Source: Verrucomicrobia bacterium IMCC26134
GTDB lineage: Bacteria > Verrucomicrobiota > Verrucomicrobiia > Opitutales > Opitutaceae
Direction: 5' to 3'
DNA: 64,000 bases
Assembly (NCBI GenBank): GCA_000972765.1
Contig: CP011265.1
Coordinates: forward strand, 62,001 to 126,000
A model generated the notes under the pieces. That model saw only the letters and a list, made by a program, of their open reading frames with translations. It had not been told where the DNA came from and made no database searches. Numbering within the stretch: position 1 is the first letter of the stretch; every line of letters begins with the position of its first letter. A program made the position numbers and the translations under genes. Of the stretch, positions 1 through 8,815 are shown piece by piece.

Positions 1-1
1 G

Positions 2-367
2 GCCCTCGTCGCCATGGCCGATGAGCGGATGCTGCGCGTGGTGCTGACGAATCTGCTGGGCAACGCCTGGAAGTTCACCGGCCACCAACCCCGGGCCCGC
101 ATCGAGGTCGGCACCCGCGAACAAAGCGGCGAGCAGGTCTTCTTCGTGCGCGATAACGGGGCGGGCTTCGATCCGGCCTACGCAGGCAAGCTCTTCGGGG
201 CCTTCCAGCGCCTGCACAGCACGCAGGAGTTCAAGGGCAACGGCATCGGCCTGGCTCTGGTGCAACGCATCGTGCGCCGCCACGGCGGCCGCGTCTGGGC
301 GGAGGGCGCGGTGGGCCAAGGGGCCACCTTCCATTTCACGTTGGGAAAAAAGGAGTCAAAATTATGA
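2..367 (+). CDS. Sensor histidine kinase, C-terminal ATPase part (5' end outside window)
   Basis: The reading frame is open from the first base, so this is the end of a longer kinase; the ATG at 14 is internal. The visible 121 residues are a complete HATPase_c domain: N box [18 protein letters not shown]1 box [10 protein letters not shown] box around [10 protein letters not shown], and G2 box GNGIGLALV. The sequence type ([19 protein letters not shown]) is common in phytochrome-like and PAS/GAF kinases. It binds ATP and would phosphorylate a histidine upstream of the window. Its TGA overlaps the ATG of the next gene by four bases (364-367), so it is translationally coupled to the response regulator, its likely partner. 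Confidence 0.9.
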   Translation, partial: ALVAMADERMLRVVLTNLLGNAWKFTGHQPRARIEVGTREQSGEQVFFVRDNGAGFDPAYAGKLFGAFQRLHSTQEFKGNGIGLALVQRIVRRHGGRVWAEGAVGQGATFHFTLGKKESKL

Positions 368-813
368 ACCAAAAAAAAGTAATCCTGCTGGTGGAAGATA
401 ACCTCGACGACGCCGCGCTCACCCGCCGGGTCCTGGAAAAACACAGCGTCTACAACCAGATCGTCGAGGCCCACGATGGCGTCGAGGCGCTCGATTACTT
501 GTTCGGCACCGGCCTGCACGCGGGGCGAGATGTCAGACAGCAACCCGACCTCGTCCTCCTGGATTTAAAACTGCCCAAGATTGACGGCCTGGAGGTGCTG
601 CGCCGCATCCGGGCGGATCCCCGCACCCGTCTCCAACCGGTCGTCATCCTCACCTCGTCGAAGGAGGAGCAGGATGTCATGGCCGGCTACGCCCTCGGCG
701 TTAACAGCTACGTGCGCAAGCCGATTAACTTCACCGAATTCTCCGATGCCATCCGCCAGCTCGGACTCTATTGGCTCTTGTTCAACGAAACCCCGCCGCC
801 CTCTTACGTGTGA
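364..813 (+). CDS. Single-domain response regulator (CheY/Rcp1-like)
   Basis: A 149-residue stand-alone receiver domain. Acidic pocket LLVEDNLDD lies at residues 8-16, the phospho-acceptor is Asp67 in [13 protein letters not shown], and the conserved Lys is Lys119 in YVRKPI. The long insert [17 protein letters not shown] before the acceptor and the C-terminal [16 protein letters not shown] are typical of the Rcp1 class that works with phytochrome-type kinases (family knowledge). There is no output domain, so it probably acts as a phosphate shuttle in a relay. It overlaps the upstream kinase by ATGA and the downstream hybrid kinase by GTGA, so all these genes are one operon. Confidence 0.93.
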   Translation: MNQKKVILLVEDNLDDAALTRRVLEKHSVYNQIVEAHDGVEALDYLFGTGLHAGRDVRQQPDLVLLDLKLPKIDGLEVLRRIRADPRTRLQPVVILTSSKEEQDVMAGYALGVNSYVRKPINFTEFSDAIRQLGLYWLLFNETPPPSYV

Positions 814-2699
814 ACGCGAAAAATCCACCCCTGCGCTGTCTCCACGTCGAGGACTCGGAGGACGATGCCCGGCTCATCCTGCGCTCGCTCCAATCCGCCT
901 TCGACGTGACCTCGACCCGGGTGGAGACCGCCGAGGCCTTGCGCACCGCCCTGGCCGGCGGGCCGTGGGATATCGTCCTCTGCGATTACCGGATGCCCCA
1001 CTTCAGCGGCCTGGATGCGCTGGCCGTGGTCCAGGCCAGCGGCCTGGATCTGCCGTTCATCATCGTCTCCGGCAAGGTCGGTGAAGAGGCTGCCGTGGTT
1101 GCGATGCGCGCCGGCGCTCACGATTACGTGATGAAGGACAGCCTGGCCCGTCTCGTCCCCGTGGTGGAGCGCGAGTTGAACTTCGCCGCCTCACGGCACG
1201 CCCGCCGCCTCGCCGACGCCGAGTTCTTCGCCTCCGAGGTCCGGTATCGTCGCCTATTCGATTCGGCGGTGGACGGCATCCTCGTCGTCAACGCCGATTC
1301 CGGCACCATCCTCGACGCCAACTGCGCCCTGCTGGAGCAACTGGGCCTCGCCCGCGAGCAGCTCGTCGGCTTAAAAATCGGCACGTTGCCTTACTTCCAG
1401 GCGCTCATCCCCGACGACGCCGCCTTCGCGGCCTTGCAAGGCCAGCTCTGCTCCCTCCGCGACGACAGCCACCTCATCACCGCCACCGGGCAGCAGCTGG
1501 CGGTCGAGTTCGTCACCTCGCTCTACATCGTGGATGAGCACCGGATGATGCAGTGCAACATCCGCGATATCCGCGCCCGCCTGGCGACCACCGCCCAGCT
1601 GCGAAAGCTCTCCACCATCATCGAGCAAGCCCCGATGTCCGTCGTCATCACCGACCTCACCGGCAGCATTGAATACGTGAACCAGCGGTTCTGCACCGTG
1701 ACCGGCTACACCCTCGCCGAGGTGTTGGGAAAAAACCCCCGCATCCTGAACTCCGGCAAGACCCCCCTGGAGGTTTACCGCGATTTATGGACCACTATCC
1801 TTCGCGGCGCTCCCTGGAACGGCGAACTGCTGAACCGCAAGAAGAACGGCGAACTCTACCTTGAATCCGTCGTCATCGCCCCCGTCATGGATGCCCACGG
1901 CCAGGCCACCCACTACTTCGCGATGAAGGACGACGTTACCGCGCAAAGACGCATCGTGGCCGAGACCGAGGCCCTGCTCACCAGGGAGCGCGAGATGTCG
2001 GCGATGAAGTCGCGCTTCATCGCCGTCACCTCCCACGAGTTCCGCACCCCCATGGCCGCCGCCATGGCCTCCGCCGATCTCCTCCATAACCACTTTGACC
2101 GCATCCTGCCCGCCAAACGCGAGGAGCTCTTCGACCGCATCAACTCCTCCCTCTGCCGCATGACCAGGATGCTCGACGAGCTCCTGTTCCTGAACCGGAT
2201 CGAGGCCAGCCGCGTCGAGGTCCGGCTGGCCGCGCTCGATCTCTGCGATTTCATCCAAGGCACCATCGAGGAGATACGCCTGGGCGACCATGAGGCCCAT
2301 CGTTTTGAGTTCGCTGCCACCGACCCCGCCTTGCGCGTCTTGAGTGATAGCGACTTGCTCCACCACATCCTCTCCAACCTGCTCAGCAACGCCGTGCGCT
2401 ACTCCGCCGCCGACTCCGTCATCACCACTCATCTCGCCCTCACGCCTGAGCAGATACGAATCAGCGTCGAGGACCACGGCATCGGCGTGCCCGAGGCCGA
2501 CCGCGAGCGTATCTTCGAGCCCTTCGAGCGCGGCTCCAATGTCGGCGACATCAAGGGCACCGGCCTCGGCCTCAACATCGTCAAACGCATGTGCGGCCTG
2601 CTCGGCGGCACCATCGCCCACGAAAAGACGCCGTCCGGCGGCAGCCGCTTCGTTGTCCTTCTCCCGCGCCCGGCCGGGCCCGCCTCTCTCCTCTCATGA
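810..2699 (+). CDS. Hybrid sensor kinase: REC-PAS-PAS-HisKA-HATPase
   Basis: Receiver domain at about residues 8-125 (acidic pocket HVEDSEDD, phospho-acceptor Asp59 in VLCDYRMP), two PAS domains at roughly 142-255 and 265-380 (YRRLFDSAVDGILVVNAD; IIEQAPMSVVITDLTGSIEYVN), HisKA with His409 in TSHEFRTP, and HATPase_c with NLLSNAVRYS, EDHGIGVP and GTGLGLNIVKRM. The start chosen is GTG at 810, which overlaps the previous stop as GTGA exactly as the neighbouring junctions do; an in-frame ATG at 771 lies deep inside the previous gene. No membrane segment is visible, so it is probably cytoplasmic. The N-terminal receiver suggests its activity is controlled by the upstream kinase or regulator. Confidence 0.92.
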   Translation: MNAKNPPLRCLHVEDSEDDARLILRSLQSAFDVTSTRVETAEALRTALAGGPWDIVLCDYRMPHFSGLDALAVVQASGLDLPFIIVSGKVGEEAAVVAMRAGAHDYVMKDSLARLVPVVERELNFAASRHARRLADAEFFASEVRYRRLFDSAVDGILVVNADSGTILDANCALLEQLGLAREQLVGLKIGTLPYFQALIPDDAAFAALQGQLCSLRDDSHLITATGQQLAVEFVTSLYIVDEHRMMQCNIRDIRARLATTAQLRKLSTIIEQAPMSVVITDLTGSIEYVNQRFCTVTGYTLAEVLGKNPRILNSGKTPLEVYRDLWTTILRGAPWNGELLNRKKNGELYLESVVIAPVMDAHGQATHYFAMKDDVTAQRRIVAETEALLTREREMSAMKSRFIAVTSHEFRTPMAAAMASADLLHNHFDRILPAKREELFDRINSSLCRMTRMLDELLFLNRIEASRVEVRLAALDLCDFIQGTIEEIRLGDHEAHRFEFAATDPALRVLSDSDLLHHILSNLLSNAVRYSAADSVITTHLALTPEQIRISVEDHGIGVPEADRERIFEPFERGSNVGDIKGTGLGLNIVKRMCGLLGGTIAHEKTPSGGSRFVVLLPRPAGPASLLS

Positions 2700-3790
2700 G
2701 CCTCCTCCATTCCGTCACCATTCTGATCATTGAAGACGATGAGTCGGTCCGGCGCACCCTCGCGGATATCCTCGAAATAAACGGCTACGCCGTCCTCCTC
2801 GCCGCCGACGGCTCCGAGGGCCTCGCCGCGGCCAGACTTTACCTGCCCACCCTGATCATCACCGATATCAGCATGCCGGGATTGAACGGCTTCGAGCTCC
2901 TCGCCGCCATCCGCGCCGACGAGGCCCTCCGCGCCATTCCCGTCATCGTCATCTCCGCCAAGGTTGACCGCGCCGCCACCCGCCACGGCATGGAACTCGG
3001 TGCCTCCGACTTCATCACCAAGCCCTTCTCCGAGGAGGAGGTGCTGCACTCCATCGCCGCCCGGCTCGAACAGAAGGCGCTCCTCGATGAGCTCGACGCC
3101 TTTGCCCACACCGTTTCGCACGATCTCAAAAACCCGCTCTCCTCCCTCACCGGCCGTCTCGAGTTGCTCGGCATGGCTCTCGACAACGCCGACAAGGACA
3201 CCCTGCGGCACCAGCTCGACGAGGCCACCAAAGCCTCCATGCGGCTCAACGATATCATCGACGAACTGCTCATCCTCTCCGGCGTGCGACGCCAGGCCGT
3301 CGAAGCACTGCCGCTCTCCATGGCCGCGCTCGTCACCGAAGCCCTTGAGCGTCTCGAAAGCGTGCTGAAGCCGCGCGCCATCCGTATCGAGCAGCCCGCC
3401 ACCTGGCCTGCCGCCGTCGGCCATGGCCCCTGGATCATAGAGGTCTGGGTCAACTACCTGAGCAACGCGTTGAAATACGCCGGTCCCGACCCGCGGATAA
3501 CCCTCGGTGGAGAGACCAGCGCCGACGGCCGCACCGCCCGCTTCTGGGTGCAGGACCATGGTCCGGGCCTCGATGCCGCGGCGCAGTCGCGCCTGTTCAT
3601 CCCCTTCACCCGTATCTCCACCGCCCGGGCCGGCAGTCACGGCCTCGGCCTCTCCATCGTGCGTCGCATCGTGGAAAAACTCGATGGCACGGTCGGCGTC
3701 ACCAGCGCGCCCGGAGAGGGCGCCAACTTCTGGTTCGAGCTGCCCGTCGTCGCCCGCCGCAAACCCAAGAGCGCGCCTCCCGGCACGTGA
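2696..3790 (+). CDS. Hybrid response regulator / histidine kinase (REC-HisKA-HATPase)
   Basis: 364 residues starting at an ATG that overlaps the previous stop as ATGA. Receiver domain at 1-122 with EDDE pocket, acceptor Asp57 in LIITDISMPG and Lys109 in ITKPFS. HisKA follows directly, with His142 in HTVSHDLKNPL, the phytochrome-like form of the H box. HATPase_c has WVNYLSNALKYAG (N box), VQDHGPGLD (G1) and SHGLGLSIVRRI (G2). There is no sensor domain and no membrane helix: the input is phosphorylation of its own receiver. It is the last gene of the coupled signalling operon; about 130 bases separate it from the next gene. Confidence 0.92.
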   Translation: MSLLHSVTILIIEDDESVRRTLADILEINGYAVLLAADGSEGLAAARLYLPTLIITDISMPGLNGFELLAAIRADEALRAIPVIVISAKVDRAATRHGMELGASDFITKPFSEEEVLHSIAARLEQKALLDELDAFAHTVSHDLKNPLSSLTGRLELLGMALDNADKDTLRHQLDEATKASMRLNDIIDELLILSGVRRQAVEALPLSMAALVTEALERLESVLKPRAIRIEQPATWPAAVGHGPWIIEVWVNYLSNALKYAGPDPRITLGGETSADGRTARFWVQDHGPGLDAAAQSRLFIPFTRISTARAGSHGLGLSIVRRIVEKLDGTVGVTSAPGEGANFWFELPVVARRKPKSAPPGT

Positions 3791-3922
3791 CAATCACGCA
3801 GCCTCGAAGCCGGGGCCGCCCGAAGGCCCGAGGCACTCCAGCAAGACCCCGCCTTGCCCCGGCACTTTCCGCATTCGCGTATTGTCCGCCCGACGCGCAC
3901 CGGTCAGGGTTGCCGCCTCCCC

Positions 3923-4639
3923 ATGAAACTACTCCGTCACCTGGCCCCTGTTCTCCTCATCAGCCTGCTCGGCTCCGCGGCGCTTTCCGCCCAGACGATC
4001 ACCGCGCCCAATCTTGCCACCTTGCCCGTTCCGCGGAACGAGTGGATCGTGCGGCACGAGGGGTTTAACGCCATCGCCCAAAAGGGCGGCGTGGATCTGC
4101 TCTTCGTCGGCGACTCCATCACCGACGGCTGGCGCGGCGCCGGCAAAACCCTCTGGGCCGAGCGTTACGAGCCGCTCAAGGCCGCCAACTTCGGCATCGG
4201 TGGCGACAAGACCGAGCACGTGCTCTGGCGCCTGCAAAACGGCAACCTCGACGGCATCCAGCCCAAGGTCGCCGTGCTCATGATCGGCACCAACAACACC
4301 GCCCGCGACACCGCCCCGCAGATCGCCGAGGGCGTCACCGCCATTGTGAACGAGATCCATAAGCGCTGCCCCGCCACCAAGGTGTTGCTGCTCGCCGTTT
4401 TCCCCCGCGCGGAGAAGGCCGATAATCCCCTCCGCGCCAAGATCGCCGAGATCAACGGCACCATCGCAAAGCTGGATGACGGCCGGAAAGTGTTCTTCCT
4501 TGATATCAACCAGAAGTTCCTCGAGGCCGACGGCACCCTGCCCAAGTCCATCATGCCCGACGCCCTGCACTCCAACGCCGCCGGTTACCAGATCTGGGCC
4601 GACGCCATGCAGGAGAAAGTCACCGCGCTGCTGAAGTAG
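3923..4639 (+). CDS. Secreted SGNH/GDSL-family hydrolase
   Basis: 238 residues. The ATG at 3923 gives a clean signal peptide (MKLLRHLAPVLLISLLGSAA, cut near LSAQ), better than the longer in-frame start at 3854. Block I is FVGDSITDG with nucleophile Ser65, block II holds GIGGDKTEHV, block III is MIGTNNTARD, and block V is PDALHSNAAGY with Asp213 and His216. This is the catalytic set of SGNH esterases; closest in style to platelet-activating-factor acetylhydrolase-like enzymes often involved in carbohydrate deacetylation. The exact substrate cannot be read from sequence. It stands alone between the kinase operon and a small gene. Confidence 0.88.
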   Translation: MKLLRHLAPVLLISLLGSAALSAQTITAPNLATLPVPRNEWIVRHEGFNAIAQKGGVDLLFVGDSITDGWRGAGKTLWAERYEPLKAANFGIGGDKTEHVLWRLQNGNLDGIQPKVAVLMIGTNNTARDTAPQIAEGVTAIVNEIHKRCPATKVLLLAVFPRAEKADNPLRAKIAEINGTIAKLDDGRKVFFLDINQKFLEADGTLPKSIMPDALHSNAAGYQIWADAMQEKVTALLK

Positions 4640-4690
4640 GCAGCCCCCGGGTCCTGAGAAATTCCGCTGTCGCTTGTAAAAGCGGAAACC

Positions 4691-4706
4691 CTGGCAATGG
4701 TGTAGC
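4691..4706 (+). promoter_or_regulatory. Possible sigma-54 (-24/-12) promoter
   Basis: CTGGCAATGGTGTAGC keeps the GG-N10-GC spacing of sigma-54 promoters, with a perfect TGGCA at -24 but TAGC rather than TTGC at -12. It lies 70 bases before the 47-codon exported peptide gene. A 7-bp hairpin (TTCCGCT 4662-4668 with AGCGGAA 4681-4687) sits just upstream. The match is by eye and could be chance. Confidence 0.25.
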
Positions 4707-4775
4707 GTCTTATGATACGTGCGACCGACCATTCCGGTTGGAGGCACGTCCTCAACCCTAACTCATCAAAATCAC

Positions 4776-4919
4776 ATGAAGAAGACCCTCCTCGCCCTCC
4801 TTGCGCTCTCCCTGTCCGCCATCGCCTATGCCGCCGACGGCTGCGGCGGCGGTTGCACCAAAGACAAGACGCCCCCCACCGAGAAGCCCGCTGACAAGCC
4901 CGAGGCTCCCAAGTCCTAA
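4776..4919 (+). CDS. Tiny exported Cys-Gly peptide
   Basis: 47 residues beginning at the ATG at 4776 (MKKTLLALLALSLSAIAYA), a textbook signal peptide with an AYA cleavage site. The mature part is only about 28 residues: DGCGGGCTKDKTPP followed by a Lys/Pro/Glu tail. Two cysteines in CGGGC could form a disulfide or bind a metal. I do not recognise a family. A strong intrinsic terminator follows 26 bases after the stop, and a possible sigma-54 site precedes it, which supports a real monocistronic gene. Confidence 0.7.
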   Translation: MKKTLLALLALSLSAIAYAADGCGGGCTKDKTPPTEKPADKPEAPKS

Positions 4920-4945
4920 GCTCCCGGACTCACTTCCCGTTCTCC

Positions 4946-4974
4946 AAGCCGGCGCTTTATGCGCCGGCTTTTTT
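4946..4974 (+). terminator. Intrinsic terminator
   Basis: Perfect 10-bp stem AAGCCGGCGC / GCGCCGGCTT, 5-base loop TTTAT, then a run of T. It ends the small exported peptide gene. Confidence 0.9.
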
Positions 4975-5131
4975 GTGCCCGTCAGGGGGCGGGGTGCGTT
5001 TACCCCGTCCGGCTGGCATCCCGCATTGCGGGGCTCGGCAAGCGACGTCCCTGGCTGCGGTCGAAAGCGGCGCGCGCACCCAGGTGACGAGTGCGCGGGT
5101 GAAGTCGGGTGACACTGCCCGATGGCCCCGC

Positions 5132-7639
5132 TTACAAGCTGTCGAGATCCTTGAGGATTTCGCGGGGGCTAGAGCCGTTTTCGGGGCCGACGATGCCGCG
5201 CTCTTCCATGAGGTCCATGATGCGGGCGGCGCGGTTGTAGCCGATGCGCAGGCGGCGTTGCAGCGTGCTGGTCGAGGCGCGTTTGGTGGCCCGCAGCACG
5301 CCGAGTGATTTCTGGTAAAGTTTTTCGTCGTCGGCGTCCTCGCCGGCGGCGGCCTCCTCTTCGTCGTCGTTGTCGGGATTGGAGGCGGCGTCGTCGTCGA
5401 TCTGGTTTTGCACCGACTGGGCGTATTTCGGCGGGCCGTTGCGTTTGAGGAACTCGACGAACTCGGTGACCTCCTCGTCGGAGACGAAGGCGCCTTGCGC
5501 ACGCACGAGGCGGGAGCTGCCGGGGGGCGAGAAGAGCATGTCGCCGCGCCCGATGAGGGTGTCGGCGCCCTTGCCGTCGAGGATGGTGCGGGAGTCCACC
5601 TGCGAGGCGACCTGGAAGGCGATGCGCGAGGGGAGGTTGGCCTTGATGACGCCGGTGATGACGTTCACCGAAGGGCGCTGGGTGGCGATGATGAGGTGGA
5701 TGCCGGCGGCGCGGGCGAGCTGGGCGAGGCGGGCGATGCTGGTCTCGATCTCGGCGGGGGCGACCATCATCAAGTCGGCGAGCTCGTCGATGATCGCGAC
5801 GATGTAGGGCAGGCGGGCGGGCAGCTCGGCGATCTCGTCGGCGGTGGCGGCCTGGACGATGCCGTCGAGCTCGGCTTGCGGGCCGCCGCCGGGGGCTCCG
5901 GCGGAGGGCTTGCGGGTGTTGAAGCCGGCGATGTTGCGCACGCCGACCTTGGCGAAGATCTGGTAGCGTTGCTCCATCTCGCCGAGCAGCCACTTGAGCG
6001 CGGAGGGCACCTTCTTCGGCTCGGTGACCACCGGGATGAGCATGTGCGGGAGGCTGTTGAAGACCTTTAACTCGACGACCTTCGGGTCCACCATGATGAG
6101 GCGCACGTCCTTCGGGCTCTTGCGATACACGAGGGAGGCGATGATGGAGTTGATGCAGACGGATTTGCCCGAGCCGGTGGCGCCGGCGATGAGCAAGTGG
6201 GGCATCTTCGTCAGGTCGGAGATGAGGGGCTTGCCGGAGACATCCTTGCCGAGGGCGATGGGAAGCTCGCCCTTGTTGGAGACCCAGTCCTCGGACTCGA
6301 GGATCTCGCGCATGCCGACGGGGGTGGGGTGGCGGTTGGGGATCTCGACGCCGACGGCGGCCTTGCCCGGGATGGGGGCGAGGATGCGCACGGACTGGGC
6401 ACGCATGCCGAGGGCGATGTTTTTATCGAGGCCGGCGATCTTCTCCACGCGCACGCCGGCGGCGGGGGCCACCTCGTAGCAGGTGATGACCGGGCCGACG
6501 TGGATCTCGCCCGGGGTGACGGTGACGCCGAACTCGCCGAGGATGCGCACGAGGTCCTCCATGTTGCGCAGGTGTTCCTGATCGGAATCCTCGGGGGAGG
6601 TGATGGCCTGCTCCTTGAGCACGGAGAGCGGAGGGAACTGGTAGTCGGGCTCGGAATCGAGGCGGGCCGGGGACTTGGCCTTCTTGGTCTCCTCGGGTTT
6701 GACGATGGCGATGGGGCCGCCGGCGAAAGGAGGTGGAGTGCCGGCGCGAAGGACCCGGGCGGGGGTGTCGTCGGCGACTGGAGGAGGGGCGGCAAAGGGG
6801 TTTTCGACCGGGCGGGCGGGGGCGGCGAAGGGAGACGGTTGCGAAACGGGTGGCTCGAGCGGCGGGGCGAAAGGGTCGCGCGAGTTGCGGCCGGGGATGG
6901 CGAGTTTTTTACCGGCCACAGGGGCGGACACCACGGGGACCGAGAGGGGGGCGGGTGCGGCGGGGCGGGCGGGGTCCCTGGAGGTTTTCTCCGGGGTGCG
7001 GGTGCCAAGGAGCTCGGCGCGCAGGCTGGCGGCCTCGGCTTTGAGCTCTTTGCGGCGGACGCGCCAGGCCTGGAGGGCTTGGAATGCCCGCTCGAACTCG
7101 GCGCCGATATCGCTGGTCAGGATGAAAATGAGACTGAGGACGTAAATCAGGCCCAATAAAACGGCGGAGCCGAAACCGCCCATGAGTTGGTAGAAGAAGC
7201 CGTTGTATACGCCGCGCCCGACCAGACCGCCGAGATCATGAGGGAAGTAGTTGCCCTTGAAGCCGCCGATCATCGCGGCCAGACCGGCGCCGCTGATGAT
7301 GCACACGAAGATGGAAATGGAGCGGGCGACGACCAGCTGGCGGACATTGCGCAGCGAGACGTAGGTCATCCAGAAAAGGAAGGCGGGGACGAACCACGCA
7401 CAGATGCCGAGCCACCAGAAACTCCAGTAGGCGCTGTAGGTGCCAAAGAGCCCGACGGCATTGAAGCTGGTGGGGTTCGTGTTGTTGAGCGGAACCTGGG
7501 CCGGCCTGTAGTCAACGAAGCCCACGGTCAGCAACACGCCCAGCACGAAGGTGATGCTGGCGGAGAGCCAGCGGGATTGGGGGCGGGTCGGTTGAAAAAA
7601 GGGCCCTTGATTTGAGTTTGAACTCGCGGCTTTCGGCAT
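5132..7639 (-). CDS. ftsK: DNA translocase FtsK
   Basis: 835 residues. The N-terminal 190 residues hold several membrane segments (ITFVLGVLLTVGFVDY; WFVPAFLFWMTYVSL; FVCIISGAGLAAMIGG; AVLLGLIYVLSLIFIL), then a Pro/Ala-rich linker to about residue 330. The motor follows, with Walker A GATGSGKS near residue 483, Walker B IIDELADLMM, and the gamma DNA-reading winged helix at the end (LQRRLRIGYNRAARIMDLMEERGIVGP). It pumps DNA at the division septum so chromosome dimers can be resolved at dif, guided by KOPS. The length is typical of a short-linker FtsK/SpoIIIE. It is transcribed alone on the minus strand, divergent from manA. Confidence 0.96.
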   Translation of the reverse strand: MPKAASSNSNQGPFFQPTRPQSRWLSASITFVLGVLLTVGFVDYRPAQVPLNNTNPTSFNAVGLFGTYSAYWSFWWLGICAWFVPAFLFWMTYVSLRNVRQLVVARSISIFVCIISGAGLAAMIGGFKGNYFPHDLGGLVGRGVYNGFFYQLMGGFGSAVLLGLIYVLSLIFILTSDIGAEFERAFQALQAWRVRRKELKAEAASLRAELLGTRTPEKTSRDPARPAAPAPLSVPVVSAPVAGKKLAIPGRNSRDPFAPPLEPPVSQPSPFAAPARPVENPFAAPPPVADDTPARVLRAGTPPPFAGGPIAIVKPEETKKAKSPARLDSEPDYQFPPLSVLKEQAITSPEDSDQEHLRNMEDLVRILGEFGVTVTPGEIHVGPVITCYEVAPAAGVRVEKIAGLDKNIALGMRAQSVRILAPIPGKAAVGVEIPNRHPTPVGMREILESEDWVSNKGELPIALGKDVSGKPLISDLTKMPHLLIAGATGSGKSVCINSIIASLVYRKSPKDVRLIMVDPKVVELKVFNSLPHMLIPVVTEPKKVPSALKWLLGEMEQRYQIFAKVGVRNIAGFNTRKPSAGAPGGGPQAELDGIVQAATADEIAELPARLPYIVAIIDELADLMMVAPAEIETSIARLAQLARAAGIHLIIATQRPSVNVITGVIKANLPSRIAFQVASQVDSRTILDGKGADTLIGRGDMLFSPPGSSRLVRAQGAFVSDEEVTEFVEFLKRNGPPKYAQSVQNQIDDDAASNPDNDDEEEAAAGEDADDEKLYQKSLGVLRATKRASTSTLQRRLRIGYNRAARIMDLMEERGIVGPENGSSPREILKDLDSL

Positions 7640-7752
7640 GAGATTAGCGGTGGGTGGATACCCGGAGCGTATAACATTTCAACTCATCCATCGCCACCGT
7701 CAAAGGCAATCACGCCCGAAGCCCTTTTCAGTAGCCGCCTAATATCCAAGTC

Positions 7753-8703
7753 ATGAACGAAATCCTTCACTTTGAGCCTCTCTATCAAAAACGCGTCTGG
7801 GGCGGTCGCGGCTTCGAGTCCTCTCTGGGGCGGACCGTGCCCGGCAAAGATCCCATCGGCGAGAGCTGGGAAATCGTGGACCGGCCCGAGGCCCAGTCCG
7901 TGATCCGCGGCGGAAAATTCGCCGGCAAGACCCTTCGCCAGGTCATAAGCACCCAGCCGGTCGAGATCATGGGCCTGAAGTGGCCGAAGAAAAAAGAGTT
8001 CCCCATCCTCGTGAAGTGGCTGGATTGCCGTGAGCGACTCAGCCTCCAGGTGCATCCGCCTGCCGCCCTTGCGCAGAGTCTCAAGGGCGAGCCGAAGACC
8101 GAGACTTGGTTCATCGCCGACACCCAGCCGGGCGCCAGCCTCATCGTGGGCCTCAAAAAAGGCGTCACCCGCGAGCAGTTTGAAAAGGCCATCGCCGACA
8201 ACACCCTCGACCAGTGCGTGCACCGCTTCCCCGTCGCCGAAGGCGACAGCATCCTCGTGCGCAGCGGCCAGGTTCACGCCATCGACGGCGGCAATCTGAT
8301 CCTCGAGATCCAGCAGAACTCCGACACGACCTACCGCGTTTACGACTGGGGCCGGACCGGCCTCGACGGCAAGCCGCGCCAGCTCCACGTCGAAGAATCC
8401 CTCGCCTCCATCCAATGGGATGATTTCGAACCCTCGCCAGTCCGCGGCGCACCCACCAGCGGAGTGATCGCCGAGTGCGCGGAGTTCCGCATCCGGCGCG
8501 TGGTGCTCGATCGTGACGAAGGACTCTCTTTCGCCGCCGGCGAGCAACCGCGCATCCTGAGCGTCATCACGGGTGAACTTTCCGGACCCGGCAAAGACGG
8601 CATCCGCCGGGGCGAAAACGTCGTCCTGCCCTGTGCGGGCGCCTTCACCTTCAAGGCCGGCGCACCCTCGCTCGTGCTTGTCACGGAAAACTTCGCCGGC
8701 TGA
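7753..8703 (+). CDS. manA: Mannose-6-phosphate isomerase, class I (short type)
   Basis: 316 residues, the length of the compact B. subtilis-type ManA. Zinc-ligand motifs are visible: LQVHPP, KTETWF, and SGQVHAIDGG followed by NLILEIQQNSDTTYRVYD. N-terminal FEPLYQKRVWGG is diagnostic of the family. It interconverts mannose-6-phosphate and fructose-6-phosphate, linking glycolysis to mannose/GDP-mannose synthesis. It is divergent from ftsK with a 113-base gap and is separated from grpE by another 112 bases, so it is probably its own transcript. Confidence 0.93.
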   Translation: MNEILHFEPLYQKRVWGGRGFESSLGRTVPGKDPIGESWEIVDRPEAQSVIRGGKFAGKTLRQVISTQPVEIMGLKWPKKKEFPILVKWLDCRERLSLQVHPPAALAQSLKGEPKTETWFIADTQPGASLIVGLKKGVTREQFEKAIADNTLDQCVHRFPVAEGDSILVRSGQVHAIDGGNLILEIQQNSDTTYRVYDWGRTGLDGKPRQLHVEESLASIQWDDFEPSPVRGAPTSGVIAECAEFRIRRVVLDRDEGLSFAAGEQPRILSVITGELSGPGKDGIRRGENVVLPCAGAFTFKAGAPSLVLVTENFAG

Positions 8704-8815
8704 GGGCGGCCCGCGCCCCCTCGCGCCAAGGCCCGCCGCACTGCCCGAACGGCGGACGGTTGTCGGGGCAGGCTTGCGCCGGCGCGGAATGTGATTTGTA
8801 GATGAACCTTTTCCC

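Noticed and set aside
14-367. Complete small gene starting at ATG 14
   Set aside because: The frame is open to the left edge and the product is only the ATPase domain, so it is the end of a longer kinase.
8704-8815. CIRCE element before grpE
   Set aside because: No TTAGCACTC-N9-GAGTGCTAA-like inverted repeat is present.
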